Positions 54,267-63,293 of a stretch of DNA of 64,000 nt are shown piece after piece. Below the pieces are notes generated by a model, which saw only the letters and a program-made list of their open reading frames with translations, ran no database searches and was not told the origin of the DNA. Each line of letters starts with the position of its first letter. Positions within the stretch are counted from its first letter, which is position 1. This DNA is from JAXGZG01 sp040771825 (GTDB lineage Bacteria; Bacillota; Sulfobacillia; Fermentithermobacillales; Fermentithermobacillaceae): assembly GCA_040771825.1 (NCBI GenBank), contig JAXGZG010000001.1, forward strand, positions 186,001 to 250,000. Direction: 5' to 3'. Position numbers and translations under genes: made by a program.

Positions 54267-55451
54267 CTACGCTTCCCGTTCCACGATCATGCTGAAACCC
54301 ATGCCGCCGCCGATGCAAAGAGTCGCCAAACCGCGCTTGGAGTCCCTTTTGATCATCTCGTGCAGAAGCGTGACCAAGATGCGGGTCCCGCTTGCTCCGA
54401 TGGGGTGACCTAGGGCGATGGCGCCTCCATTAACGTTGACGCGTTCAGGGTCCCAGCCCAGATCTTTCTCAACGGCTAAGCTGGTGGCGGCAAAAGCCTC
54501 GTTTGATTCAATCAAGTCGATCTCCGACAGGTCGAGACCCGCCTTGCCCAGGGCTTTCTTGGTGGCCAGGACCGGTCCCACGCCCATGACAGCGGGGTCT
54601 ACGCCTGCGGCAGCCCAAGACTTGATGGAGGCCAAGGGGGTCAACCCTAGCGAACTTGCTTTCTCCTCTGACATGACCACTACCGCCGCAGCCCCGTCGT
54701 TGATTCCCGAGGCGTTACCGGCAGTGACAGTGCCGCCCTGCTTGAAGGCCGGGCGGAGGGCCGAAAGCCTCTCGGCGGTAGTGCCGAAGCGGGGATGTTC
54801 GTCTTGGGCGAACACGACAGGGGGACCCTTTCTTTGAGGGAGTTCTACCGGTACGATTTCGTCGGCAAACTTGCCCTGCTTGATGGCGGCTTCGGCTTTG
54901 GCTTGGCTGGCCGCGGCGAATGCGTCCTGCATAGCCCTGGTTATCCCCCAGCGTTCCGCCACATTCTCGGCGGTCACTCCCATATGGGTATCGGTGAGAA
55001 CGCACCATAGACCGTCTCTGATCATCTCGTCAGTCAGCTGCACGTGGCCCATTCTGTAGCCGTATCGGCCCTTGTCAACCAGATAAGGCGCCATGTCCAT
55101 GTTCTCGGTTCCACCGCCTATGACTATGTCCGCATCCCCAAACATCACTGCTTGAGCGGCCAAAGCCACTGACTTCAGCCCCGATCCGCAGACTTTGTTT
55201 ACGGTCATTGACGGGATCTCTTGGGGGAGGCCCGCCTTGAGGGAAGCCTGGCGAGCCACGTTCATGCCTTGGCCTGCTTGGAGCACGTTGCCCAGTATCA
55301 CTTCATCAACGGAAGCTGGATCCAAAGATACCCGCCCAAGACACCCCTTGATGGCTAGCGCCCCCAGGTCGGCGGCCCCTACCTGGGATAGCGCTCCTCC
55401 AAATGTCCCGATTGGGGTTCTAACAGCGCTTACAATGACGGCTCTTCTCAA
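54267..55451 (-). CDS. atoB: Acetyl-CoA C-acetyltransferase (thiolase)
   Basis: A 394-residue biosynthetic-type thiolase that condenses or splits acetoacetyl-CoA. It has Cys88 (NKVCGSGLKS), His349 (GHPIGASG) and Cys379 (CIGGGMG). It is the usual length. It lies between the kinase gene and the first CoA-transferase pair, on the same strand, in an acetoacetate/butyrate-type setting, so degradation of short-chain fatty acids is likely. The symbol is chosen by context; thlA is an equal name. Confidence 0.92.
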   Translation of the reverse strand: MRRAVIVSAVRTPIGTFGGALSQVGAADLGALAIKGCLGRVSLDPASVDEVILGNVLQAGQGMNVARQASLKAGLPQEIPSMTVNKVCGSGLKSVALAAQAVMFGDADIVIGGGTENMDMAPYLVDKGRYGYRMGHVQLTDEMIRDGLWCVLTDTHMGVTAENVAERWGITRAMQDAFAAASQAKAEAAIKQGKFADEIVPVELPQRKGPPVVFAQDEHPRFGTTAERLSALRPAFKQGGTVTAGNASGINDGAAAVVVMSEEKASSLGLTPLASIKSWAAAGVDPAVMGVGPVLATKKALGKAGLDLSEIDLIESNEAFAATSLAVEKDLGWDPERVNVNGGAIALGHPIGASGTRILVTLLHEMIKRDSKRGLATLCIGGGMGFSMIVEREA

Positions 55452-55684
55452 CGGTGAACTCTCCTTTCACCTGTGGTGGATCTGAATCACTGGCCAGGGG
55501 CCAGGACGCCTGAGAAGCGTACATGTTCTGCGTGTTCAGTCCTTCGCCCCAATGGCCATCCGTTCCTGCCAAGCGGCTGCCAGGCGGTTACAGGCGGCAA
55601 CCCACAACGCTGGCCAATCATTGACTCAGTAGGCCTGTCGGGCCACCCGCCGCCGCCATCCGGCTCCAGATGTCACTCAGAATC

Positions 55685-56476
55685 CTAACTGGCCTGCCTT
55701 CCGATAATGTACTTCTGGGGATCGACTTCTTCCCGCAGAATACGGAGTTCCGTATCGGTTGGCGGATTGGATACCGAAAGGTCTTCCGACCACATGAGCT
55801 CGAATCCAGTAGCGGCCACGATCTCCTCCCGTGTCACTCCAGGATGGATAGTCTCCACCATCATGCGTTTGGTCTTCTCATCATACCCCATGACGCAGAG
55901 GTTCGAGATAATCTTGTATGGTCCGGATCCCGGCGGCAGACCGGCTTTCTCCCTAGCGCCGGGGCCGGTCAGATAGCCGGGGGATGTTATGAAGTCCACC
56001 TTCTCCACGAAGCGGCGCGGATCGTGGGGGGTTATCACCATAGTCCGCCAGCACAGAGAGGCAAGGTCATTTGCTCCGCCGGAACCCGGGAACCGCACTC
56101 TAGGCTTGGTGAAATTGCCGATGACAGTGGAGTTGATGTTGCCGTACTTGTCGATTTGGGCCCCGCCCAGAAAGCAGTAATCCACCATGCCGCGCTGGCA
56201 GGCGTCCATGATCTCGGTCATGCTGGAAGCCATGATTCCCCTGTGGAACGTCCTAGAGTCACCTACCGAGATAGGCATGGTGGGGAGTTGGGGGCCGATA
56301 CCGCCCGCCTCGAACAAGATCATGATGTTGGGAGCGTGGGTCTTCTGAGATAGCATTGCCGCGGCGCAAGGGGCTCCCGTTCCAACCACCACACTTGACC
56401 CATCCTCTAAATACGTAGCAGCCAGGCAGATCATGAGTTCCATCGGGTTGTACTCTGGGGCACTGACGGTAGTCAT
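55685..56476 (-). CDS. Family-I CoA-transferase beta subunit (pair 1)
   Basis: A 263-residue subunit of the glutaconate CoA-transferase type, 75-80 percent identical by eye to the one at 59381-60166. The probable catalytic glutamate is Glu56 in LFEAGGIGP; MPISVGDSRTFHRGIMA and DYCFLGGAQIDKYGNINS follow. It works with the alpha subunit encoded 15 bases upstream to move CoA between short-chain acids. The ATG lies behind GGAGGGAT. The acyl donor and acceptor are unknown. About 230 bases without a clear gene separate it from the thiolase gene. Confidence 0.88.
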   Translation of the reverse strand: MTTVSAPEYNPMELMICLAATYLEDGSSVVVGTGAPCAAAMLSQKTHAPNIMILFEAGGIGPQLPTMPISVGDSRTFHRGIMASSMTEIMDACQRGMVDYCFLGGAQIDKYGNINSTVIGNFTKPRVRFPGSGGANDLASLCWRTMVITPHDPRRFVEKVDFITSPGYLTGPGAREKAGLPPGSGPYKIISNLCVMGYDEKTKRMMVETIHPGVTREEIVAATGFELMWSEDLSVSNPPTDTELRILREEVDPQKYIIGRQAS

Positions 56477-56491
56477 AGAAATCCCTCCTCC

Positions 56492-57490
56492 TTACAGTTG
56501 TAGCCCGGCCACGAATTCCATCGCCCGGAGGCGGGCCATCCGGGCTTGGCCGCCGCAGAGCTCCAGGTACTCGTCGAAATCCTGGGTGCTCAGGATGTAC
56601 TTGTCTATGAAGGGCTTGAGGGTCTCAAGTTTGGAATCGGCCGCAAGCCACTCACGCAAGTGGTCTTCATCTGAGAAGTAGGCGTAGGGCATGTTCCCTG
56701 GGTAACTGCCATATCTGACTTCGCACACCGCGTCCACGCAGTAGCCGGGGATGATGGTTCGGGAAGGGTCATCCCTGATAACGTCGTCAGAAACGATTTC
56801 CTCGGCGGTGATGATGACCTTCTTGGCCGCTCTGGCCAGGTCGTAGTCGGACACTGTGATTCCGTCGATCTGGCAGTTGCCGTATTTGTCTGAGCGGTGG
56901 ACGTGAATCACAGCAAGATCAGGGTAGAGCGCCGGCAGCGCCAAGAGAGTCTTCCCCGTGAAGGGGCAGGTTGTGGTTTTGGCGGCGCTGTACTTCATGG
57001 TATCTGTACCAAACATGACTCTCGCTGGGATGAAGGGGATGCCCATAGACGCGGCCCTGTACCTCCACGCCAAAGCGGCGTTGGTCCATTCGCACACCTC
57101 TATCTTGGCTTCTTCGAATAACTTTCTGGCAGCCCTTGAAAGCCCCCGGGCTTCCAGGCCAATCACGTAGGCCACGTCGACTCGGTTGATGACGCCCCCG
57201 GCTGCCAGGATCTGAAAATCGTGAGTAGCCGTGTGCCCCGATAGCCCCAGTTCTTTCTTTCCTTGGCGCAGAATCTCGTGTAGAACGGCGGTGGGGATCC
57301 GGTTTGTTCCAAACCCGCCTATTCCCATGTAGTCACCGCCGGCTATGAGATTGGCAACGGCCTCATTAACCGTCATCCTTTTGTCAACTAGGGCGCGAGG
57401 TTTGGTCCTAAAGAACTCTCTGGCGAGGTCGACATCTGGGTCCATGAACAGTTTGCCTAGGGTCTCGAAAGCTACATCCTCTATTGCCAA
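56492..57490 (-). CDS. Family-I CoA-transferase alpha subunit (pair 1)
   Basis: A 332-residue partner of the beta subunit. It shows the CoA-binding GIGGFGTNRIP and the family stretch GLSGHTATHDFQIL, then HVHRSDKYGNCQIDG. A TTG at 57490 behind GGGGAGGAG is preferred; the frame extends 12 codons upstream without one. About 146 bases after atoE, with beta 1 following at 15 bases. The second alpha subunit (60156-61169) is a close paralogue. Confidence 0.88.
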   Translation of the reverse strand: MAIEDVAFETLGKLFMDPDVDLAREFFRTKPRALVDKRMTVNEAVANLIAGGDYMGIGGFGTNRIPTAVLHEILRQGKKELGLSGHTATHDFQILAAGGVINRVDVAYVIGLEARGLSRAARKLFEEAKIEVCEWTNAALAWRYRAASMGIPFIPARVMFGTDTMKYSAAKTTTCPFTGKTLLALPALYPDLAVIHVHRSDKYGNCQIDGITVSDYDLARAAKKVIITAEEIVSDDVIRDDPSRTIIPGYCVDAVCEVRYGSYPGNMPYAYFSDEDHLREWLAADSKLETLKPFIDKYILSTQDFDEYLELCGGQARMARLRAMEFVAGLQL

Positions 57491-57636
57491 CTTTTCTCCT
57501 CCCCTTTTGTTTTTTCTTTCGGGCAAAGTCTTCTGGCTCCCAATCTTCGTCCGTGCCTACCCGCGCCGGCCCAAGTCGAAGCGTAGGACAAGGCCCCCCG
57601 GCACCCGGGCCGGCGCGATACGGTCGGCAATATGGC

Positions 57637-58992
57637 TTACAGAAGGAACAATGCTGCTAGGCTCAAGATCAGCCCAGACCACAAGAGCACCACTGTGGTG
57701 TAGCCCATGATGTCCCTTGCTTTGAGATTGGCTAGCCCAAGTAGGGGCAGTGCCCAGAACGGCTGAATCATGTTGGTCCACTGGTCTCCCCAAGCGACCA
57801 TCATGGCGCTCTTCACCGCATCACTTCCCATTAACTGAGATGCTTTGATGGAAATCGGGCCCTGAGCGGCCCACTGCCCGCCGCCCGACGGGATGAACAT
57901 GTTGAGTAGGCCTGCGGCCCAGTACTGAAGCATGTAGAAGGTTCTTGTCGTGGAGATGCTGACGAACCAGCCTGCGATGACCGTGGCGAGCCCTGTCCCG
58001 ATCATGAGGCCTTGGATCCCGCCATACAGAGGGAATTGCAGAGCTATTCCCCCTGCGCCTTTGATGGCCTTGTTCATTGCGTTCACGTAGTTGATGGGAG
58101 TTTCATGCAGGATAATCCCGGCAAAGAGGAAAATGCCGATGACTAAGTTGAGGTCCAGCGTAAACCCTTTCTGGATAAAGTAGTTGACCAAGTAAACCAC
58201 GCCCATGGCGCTGAACAGGTAGTTCACGATCCGTGACTGCTCGACTTTTTGCGCCCAGGTAGTGGCTTTCTGCTCTCTGCGCTTCTTCTCTTCCTCGAGT
58301 TCCTCGGCTTCCAGACGGGCTATTGCCTCTCTAGATAGGGTTTTGGTCTTGCCCTTTGGCGGACTTGCCATCCTTAGGACTATTGGCACGGTGGCTATTA
58401 GGAAGAAGGCTACCCAGATGTTCCACGGTGCGAAAATGGTCTCAGAGACAGGGACTACTTTGCCCAAGATCTTTTCGATATGGTTGGCGGCGTTGCCTTT
58501 GCTGGCGATAGTCAATGGAACCGATCCTGAAAAGCCCATGTGCCAGGTCAAGAATCCTGCATAGGCTGCGGCGATTAGGAGAGGGAAGTCTACATTTTCT
58601 ACTCGCTTCGCGATTTCCATAGCCAAAAGGCCGCCTATGATGAGTCCGAAACCCCATTGGAGCCAGGAGCAGATGCCTCCTACAAGCGCCACAACGACTA
58701 CGGCCTTTGAAGGGGTGTTGGCGAAAGTGGCAATTTTGGAGAGCAGCTTTTTCATGGCCGGAGCCAAAGCGAGGCTGTGACCGGTCACAAGTATTAGGAT
58801 CATCTGCATCGCAAACGTGAGGATTCCCCAGATACCGTTCCACCAAGCATCAATGATTCCGATTACGCCCGTTTCAGTGAATATGAGGGCCAACGCGAAG
58901 GACAGAAACGTGAGAAGGATAGCGAACAGGTAGGCGTCAGGGAGATACCGTTCCATAATTCTGGTGTTGAACTCGCCCAACTTCCGAATCAA
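57637..58992 (-). CDS. atoE: AtoE-type short-chain fatty acid transporter
   Basis: A 451-residue membrane protein with about a dozen hydrophobic segments, of the AtoE (TIGR00366-like) family. It shows MERYLPDAYLFAILLTFLSF at the N terminus, MQMILILVTGHSLALAPAMKK, SWLQWGFGLIIGGLLAMEIA, and FIPSGGGQWAAQGPISIKA near the C terminus. It would import acetoacetate or butyrate-type acids for the CoA-transferases next to it. TTG at 58992 follows AGGAGG by eight bases. A sigma-54-type promoter lies 56 bases upstream, so this gene probably leads the operon. Confidence 0.92.
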   Translation of the reverse strand: MIRKLGEFNTRIMERYLPDAYLFAILLTFLSFALALIFTETGVIGIIDAWWNGIWGILTFAMQMILILVTGHSLALAPAMKKLLSKIATFANTPSKAVVVVALVGGICSWLQWGFGLIIGGLLAMEIAKRVENVDFPLLIAAAYAGFLTWHMGFSGSVPLTIASKGNAANHIEKILGKVVPVSETIFAPWNIWVAFFLIATVPIVLRMASPPKGKTKTLSREAIARLEAEELEEEKKRREQKATTWAQKVEQSRIVNYLFSAMGVVYLVNYFIQKGFTLDLNLVIGIFLFAGIILHETPINYVNAMNKAIKGAGGIALQFPLYGGIQGLMIGTGLATVIAGWFVSISTTRTFYMLQYWAAGLLNMFIPSGGGQWAAQGPISIKASQLMGSDAVKSAMMVAWGDQWTNMIQPFWALPLLGLANLKARDIMGYTTVVLLWSGLILSLAALFLL

Positions 58993-59047
58993 CCGGGCTC
59001 CCTCCTTCAGTACGGGTTCTACCTCTTGAGTCCACACATATGGATAA

Positions 59048-59062
59048 GCAAGACTTGTACCA
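59048..59062 (-). promoter_or_regulatory. Sigma-54 promoter of the atoE operon
   Basis: On the minus strand TGGTAC, five bases, TTGC match the -24/-12 consensus TGGCAC-N5-TTGC at nine of ten positions, with the spacing exact. Transcription would begin about 45 bases before the atoE start. An NtrC-type activator in the same cluster (50701-52200) is the natural regulator. Confidence 0.75.
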
Positions 59063-59275
59063 ACGGGACGGGAATGACGAGGATCGGTGGAAACTCTGGA
59101 ACCGTCTAGGCTGAGGTCACCTAGTTAAGGGCTCTAGCAGGGGAGACAGGGTTGCGGTGGCCCGGTGTGGAGGGTTTGGGGCGTGAGGACGGAGAGGCCT
59201 TGACGGGCGAGGTCTCGTGGTAATGGACGGTATGCGCGCCGGCGAATTCACTTGGTGCGAAGTTTGTTTCTCAGA

Positions 59276-59293
59276 TGTGATCTTGGCTTCACA
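59276..59293. promoter_or_regulatory. Palindrome upstream of the sigma-54 promoter
   Basis: TGTGA and TCACA flank 8 bases (TCTTGGCT). It is about 215 bases upstream of the -24/-12 element, a common enhancer distance for NtrC-type activators. A Crp/Fnr site would have 6 bases between the arms, so that reading is weaker. The binding protein is not known. Confidence 0.4.
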
Positions 59294-59303
59294 CTAAGGA
59301 AAA

Positions 59304-59326
59304 GGTCGGCGAGGCATCCGCCGACC
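59304..59326 (-). terminator. Terminator of the second CoA-transferase operon
   Basis: GGTCGGCG and CGCCGACC form an 8-bp stem with a 7-base loop. On the minus strand TTTTCCTT follows, a T-tract. It lies 55 bases after the beta-2 stop and separates the two CoA-transferase transcription units. Confidence 0.8.
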
Positions 59327-59380
59327 CACGCTTGCAGCTCATGATCTGGGTCATCTTGCGACTTTGGACGGCTCAGGCTG

Positions 59381-60166
59381 TTACACTGCTTCTCTTCCGA
59401 TGATCAACCTCATAGGGTCGACTTCCTCGCGCAGGATGCAGAGTTCGGTTTCAGTGGGAGGGTTTGTCACCGACAGATTCGGGGACCACAGCAGCTCGAA
59501 TCCTGTGGCAGCCACGACCTCATCCTTGGTGACTCCCTGGTGAATGGTTTCCACCATCATCCTCTTGGTTTCCTGATCGAATCCCATTACGCAGAGGTTT
59601 GTGATGATTTTGTAGGGGCCCGTGTTAGGTGCGAGTCTAGCTCTTTGGCGACCGTCCGCTCCATCCACGTAGCCGGGGCTTGTCAGGAAGTCCACCTTCT
59701 CCACAAAGCGGCGCGGATCGTGGGGCGTAATCACCATAGTCCTCCAGCATAGGGAGGCCAAATCGTTGGCGCCGCCGGATCCAGGCAGACGCACCTTGGG
59801 CTGGTCATGGTCACCGATGGCTGTGGAGTTGATGTTACCGTACCGGTCTATTTGTGCCCCTCCCAGGAAGCAGTAGTCGACCATGCCTCTTTGGCAGGTC
59901 TCCATGATCTCTGCCATGCTGGCTGCCATGATTCCCTTGTGAAATGTCCTTGAGTCGCCCACAGATATGGGCATGGTGGGGAGGATGGGTCCAACTCCGC
60001 CTGCCTCGAATAGGATAACGGTGTTTGGAGCGTGCGTCTTTTGCGAGAGCATGGCAGCGGCCACAGGTGCGCCTGTTCCCACGACTACGCTGGAACCGTC
60101 CTCAAGGTATCTCGATGCCAAGCAGACCATTAGTTCCATGGCGTTGTAGTCAGCGTTAGTTGCCAT
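59381..60166 (-). CDS. Family-I CoA-transferase beta subunit (pair 2)
   Basis: A 261-residue beta subunit, a close paralogue of the one at 55685-56476. The probable catalytic Glu54 lies in LFEAGGVGP. The clearest differences from beta 1 are around residues 131-137 (GDHDQPKV against GNFTKPRV) and 170-180 (DGADGRQRARL against TGPGAREKAGL). The ATG at 60166 is behind GGAGGGA and overlaps the alpha-2 end by 11 bases, so the subunits are made together. Confidence 0.9.
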   Translation of the reverse strand: MATNADYNAMELMVCLASRYLEDGSSVVVGTGAPVAAAMLSQKTHAPNTVILFEAGGVGPILPTMPISVGDSRTFHKGIMAASMAEIMETCQRGMVDYCFLGGAQIDRYGNINSTAIGDHDQPKVRLPGSGGANDLASLCWRTMVITPHDPRRFVEKVDFLTSPGYVDGADGRQRARLAPNTGPYKIITNLCVMGFDQETKRMMVETIHQGVTKDEVVAATGFELLWSPNLSVTNPPTETELCILREEVDPMRLIIGREAV

Positions 60167-61169
60167 CTGAATCCCTCCTTGGCTCGGACAGGAATTCAAT
60201 CTGTCTGAGGCGCTCCATCTTGGCTTCTCCGCCGCACAATTCCAGATACTCCTGAAAATCTTTGGTGTTCAGAATGTACTTCTCAATGAAAGGCTCCAGG
60301 GTTTCGGGTTTTGCCTCGGCTACCAGCCACTCCTTGAGGTGTTCCTCGTCTGAATAGTAGGCGTAGGGCATGTTCCCGGGGTAGCTGCCGTATTTTACCT
60401 CGATGACTGCGTCAACGCAGAAGGCCGGGATGACTGTGCGGGCGGGGTCTTCTCGGATGACGTCTTCAGATACGATTTCCTCAGCAGTGATGATGACTCT
60501 TTTAGATGCTCGGGGCACGTCGTAGTCGGCCACTGAGATGCCGTCGATCTGGCAGTTGCCGTATTTGTCGGCGCGATGGACGTGGATCATTGCCACATCC
60601 GGAAATAGCGCCGGAAGCGCTGCCAAAGTTGTCCCTGTAAACGGGCAAGTGATGGTCTTTGCCGCGCTGTATTTCATGGTGTCTGATCCCAGCATGACGC
60701 GGGCCGGGATGAAGGGAATGCCCATGGCGGCGGCCTTGTATCTCCACGATAAGGCTCCGTTGGTCCACTCGCACACCTGGACATTTCCTTGCTCAAAGAG
60801 CCTTCTCATTGAGCGGGAGATGCCTCTGGCTTCCAGAGCGCCGACGTAGGCCACGTCTACTCTGTCAAGGCATCCGCCGTCTGCGAGGATTTGGAAGTCG
60901 TGGGTAGTCGTATGTCCTGATAGGCCGAGGTTTTTTCTTCCCTGACGTACTATCTCGTGAAGCACGGCAGTCGGGATGCGGTTGGTTCCGAAACCGCCTG
61001 TAGCCAGGTAGTCGCCGTCGTGAATCAGCTGGGCAACAGCTGCCTTGACGGTGGTGGTCTTGTCGTTCAAGGCTCTGGGTTTCTTGCGGAAGTACTCCCT
61101 TGCTAGATCGACATCGGGGTTCACGAACAGCTTGCCCAACGTCTCTTGAGGCAAAGATTCGTCTGTCAA
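60156..61169 (-). CDS. Family-I CoA-transferase alpha subunit (pair 2)
   Basis: A 337-residue alpha subunit, paralogous to 56492-57490. It shows GGFGTNRIPTAVLHEIV, GLSGHTTTHDFQIL and HVHRADKYGNCQIDG. The start is TTG at 61169 after GGAGAGGAG. It is the first gene of its own transcript, with a possible weak sigma-A promoter (TATACT at 61246-61241, minus strand). Glutaconate-, acetate- or succinate-type acceptors are all possible. Confidence 0.9.
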   Translation of the reverse strand: MTDESLPQETLGKLFVNPDVDLAREYFRKKPRALNDKTTTVKAAVAQLIHDGDYLATGGFGTNRIPTAVLHEIVRQGRKNLGLSGHTTTHDFQILADGGCLDRVDVAYVGALEARGISRSMRRLFEQGNVQVCEWTNGALSWRYKAAAMGIPFIPARVMLGSDTMKYSAAKTITCPFTGTTLAALPALFPDVAMIHVHRADKYGNCQIDGISVADYDVPRASKRVIITAEEIVSEDVIREDPARTVIPAFCVDAVIEVKYGSYPGNMPYAYYSDEEHLKEWLVAEAKPETLEPFIEKYILNTKDFQEYLELCGGEAKMERLRQIEFLSEPRRDSDGN

Positions 61170-61523
61170 AGGCTTGCGCTCCTCTCCCGGTGCGTATTGT
61201 AGTTTCTGTTCTGAAGTTAACGAATGAATCTACATTGTACAGTATAGCAGGAATGCGGGGGGACTTGACCTCGGATCGGATCCTGGGTCCTATCCTCGCC
61301 GTCGCTTCGGCTCCTGGAACCACTCATCACTGATGAGTAGTCCGCCAGATCCGCAGTACCGGTCCACCCCGGTCTTGCACAACCCCATAGGGCGACTCCA
61401 CAGCCATGAAGACTCCTATAGCAAAGTTACACTAATGGCTTTTGCATCGGGGCTTCTGCATTGGCTGTACATCCCGTCATAGGATGCGGCGGCGCCAAGT
61501 ATGAGTTATCTGGGTGGTGCCCT
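61170..61523. other. Intergenic region between the CoA-transferase operon and the amidase gene
   Basis: No gene is seen in these 354 bases. On the minus strand TATACT (61246-61241) with a poor -35 (TCAAGT, 16-base spacer) may promote the CoA-transferase pair. No -24/-12 element was found, so this operon appears to differ in control from the atoE one. Confidence 0.4.
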
Positions 61524-62885
61524 GTGGCCGTGTTTGCGAGCCGCCGTATGACGCTGTTCCTGGCTGTTTGCCTGGTTTTCGGGGCTTTCCTTGGCATTGC
61601 CAGGGGCAAAGGATCCTTGCTGGCCGGGTTCAGCCCGTTCCCAGGCTCGGAGTCGGGCTCGGAGGCGAATCAAAGAGCGGGCGCAGAATCGAGTCCAGAA
61701 CCGGGCCGAGAGCATACCGAGGACTTCCTCCAGTTGGCGAGTTCCGCTGCAGAGTCAATGCTGCGAGATCGCTTCCTGTGCCTTGTGGACGGCGACACTT
61801 CGCGGCTTAAAAGGAACTATCAGACGTCAACTTCTTCAGGGAATTGGGCTTGGGAACGGGAGGTTTACAGGGTTGAATACTTCCAAGATTGGGCATCCAA
61901 GCGTGGAGTGGAGATAGTCAAGGCAGACTCGGAGTTTGAGATCGATGCAGTGAGCCGCCAAGGCGACGGCAGCATCTGGGTTGAGGTCACTGAGTTGGCC
62001 ACCTACTCCTATGTTTACGCGGATGACCAGTTGGGGCTCGAATTCACTTTTGGCTCCAGGGCGCTTCACGCCATGGAAATCGTCAAGTCAGATGGCCAAT
62101 GGGTGATTTGCATGGATTGGTACCTAGACCCCCTGGGCGAGGGTTTCTGCATTACTGCCAGCGGGCTGCGGAATTATGGCGACTTGGAAGCAGAAGGGTC
62201 ACCGTCCCAAGGCGTTCTTTCCCGGGTCTGGCCTGCATTGCCCCCATTGCCTGCCTTGCACACGCTCGGTGAGCTCGATGCTCCCGGCGTGTTCCATACG
62301 CTCAGTTCGTCCAGCGCGTCCAAGCCATCTGCTTCATCTAGCCTGTCACCAGATTCCAAGGACAAACCACGATTCGACCGAATCCGCGCCGCCGAGTATG
62401 CATTGGCCCATTCGGGCGTTCGAAGCATCCCTGGTGCCGGCAAGTACAACCGTACATACCGAATCTACACCTATGCAGGCGGTGATTGCGCCAGTTTCGT
62501 CTCCCAAGTGCTCCGCGCGGGCGGCATGGAAGAGGGATACGGATGGCACTACACCACCGAGGGGAGCACCGCGTGGGTAAGGAGCGATGGCCTGATCTGG
62601 TATCTCCTGTCGTCAGGCAGAGGGGAAATGCTCTATCGCGGCAAGTTCCCCAAAGCCTTGGAACCTAGTCCAGAGTACCCGCAGGGAGTCGTTGGCGCTC
62701 TAGAACCTGGCGATATCATAGCCTACGAAATCAAAGAAGAGATAGGCCACGTGGCGGCGGTTATTAGCAAGGACCCGCGAGGATACGTCACAATAGCGAG
62801 CCATACAGCTGACAGGCTTTATTTCCCATGGGATCTTGGCTGGGATCGCGATACCATGTATTGGTTCATCAAGGTCACCTACTGA
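61524..62885 (+). CDS. Exported amidase-domain protein
   Basis: A protein of about 453 residues. A signal peptide (RRMTLFLAVCLVFGAFLG) follows the start, then a Ser/Glu-rich stretch, an NTF2-like region (residues about 90-210), a Ser-rich linker (SSSSASKPSASSSLSPDSKD) and a C-terminal putative amidase domain of the amidase_6 type. That domain has YAGGDCASFVSQVLRAGG (nucleophile Cys), GWHYTTEG, and LEPGDIIAYEIKEEIGHVAAVIS (His). It could cut a cell-wall or spore peptide outside the cell. GTG at 61524 with GGGTGGT upstream is chosen; the start is uncertain by a few codons either way. Confidence 0.82.
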   Translation: MAVFASRRMTLFLAVCLVFGAFLGIARGKGSLLAGFSPFPGSESGSEANQRAGAESSPEPGREHTEDFLQLASSAAESMLRDRFLCLVDGDTSRLKRNYQTSTSSGNWAWEREVYRVEYFQDWASKRGVEIVKADSEFEIDAVSRQGDGSIWVEVTELATYSYVYADDQLGLEFTFGSRALHAMEIVKSDGQWVICMDWYLDPLGEGFCITASGLRNYGDLEAEGSPSQGVLSRVWPALPPLPALHTLGELDAPGVFHTLSSSSASKPSASSSLSPDSKDKPRFDRIRAAEYALAHSGVRSIPGAGKYNRTYRIYTYAGGDCASFVSQVLRAGGMEEGYGWHYTTEGSTAWVRSDGLIWYLLSSGRGEMLYRGKFPKALEPSPEYPQGVVGALEPGDIIAYEIKEEIGHVAAVISKDPRGYVTIASHTADRLYFPWDLGWDRDTMYWFIKVTY

Positions 62886-62935
62886 GAGGCAATACTGGCT
62901 GCGCAGTCGCATTTTGTCCAGGGTGCACTCTCCCT

Positions 62936-63002
62936 GAGGCTGCATTTCGTCCGAGGCTGCGCTTCGTCCGAGGCTGCGCTTCGCTCAAGGCCGCATTTCC
63001 TA
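62936..63002 (+). repeat. Four tandem 17-base repeats
   Basis: Units begin at 62936, 62953, 62970 and 62987. Units 2 and 3 are nearly identical (GAGGCTGCGCTTCGTCC and GAGGCTGCGCTTCGCTC); units 1 and 4 carry TGCATTTC and CGCATTTC variants. They lie just after the amidase gene stop. Confidence 0.7.
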
Positions 63003-63131
63003 TGAGCCCCCGAGTCCACTCTCGGCGTTCCACGTTACGCTCCGTGGCGAATTGTAGGATGTGCGCATACCTTATGTCAGATGATGACGAAAGATTTCAA
63101 TGCTCTATATAGTTAGATCAGCGGGAAAGTC

Positions 63132-63160
63132 TTGACTCTGCCGAATTTTCTACCTAGACT
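63132..63160 (+). promoter_or_regulatory. Sigma-A promoter of the iron-sulfur subunit gene
   Basis: TTGACT (63132-63137) and TAGACT (63155-63160) are spaced by exactly 17 bases. The start codon is about 130 bases downstream, so the leader is long. Confidence 0.5.
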
Positions 63161-63293
63161 AACACTAGAGATAGTGCGAACGTTCTCAAACTGTTTTCCG
63201 CCCCAAGTTTTCTGTTGGCGCTTGCATTAGGGAGGTGATGCTGCAACAGCGGCGATTGCGGTTACCCCAAACCACAACAGAGAAGGTGAGAAA

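Larger units (their letters stand above)
58993..59380. other. Regulatory region between the two CoA-transferase operons
   Basis: These 388 bases hold no gene. They carry the sigma-54 promoter of atoE, a palindrome 230 bases upstream of it, and the terminator of the pair-2 genes. The remainder, about 59070-59270, shows no clear site. Confidence 0.6.
62886..63293. other. Intergenic region with 17-base repeats and a promoter
   Basis: The 408 bases between the amidase and the iron-sulfur gene contain four 17-base repeats (62936-63002) and a promoter at 63132-63160. A GGGAGGTGATG site at 63230-63240 could start a 33-codon frame (63238-63339) that overlaps the next gene; it is not like any known protein. 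Confidence 0.45.

Noticed and set aside
59276..59293. A Crp/Fnr site.
   Set aside because: The gap between TGTGA and TCACA is 8 bases, not 6.
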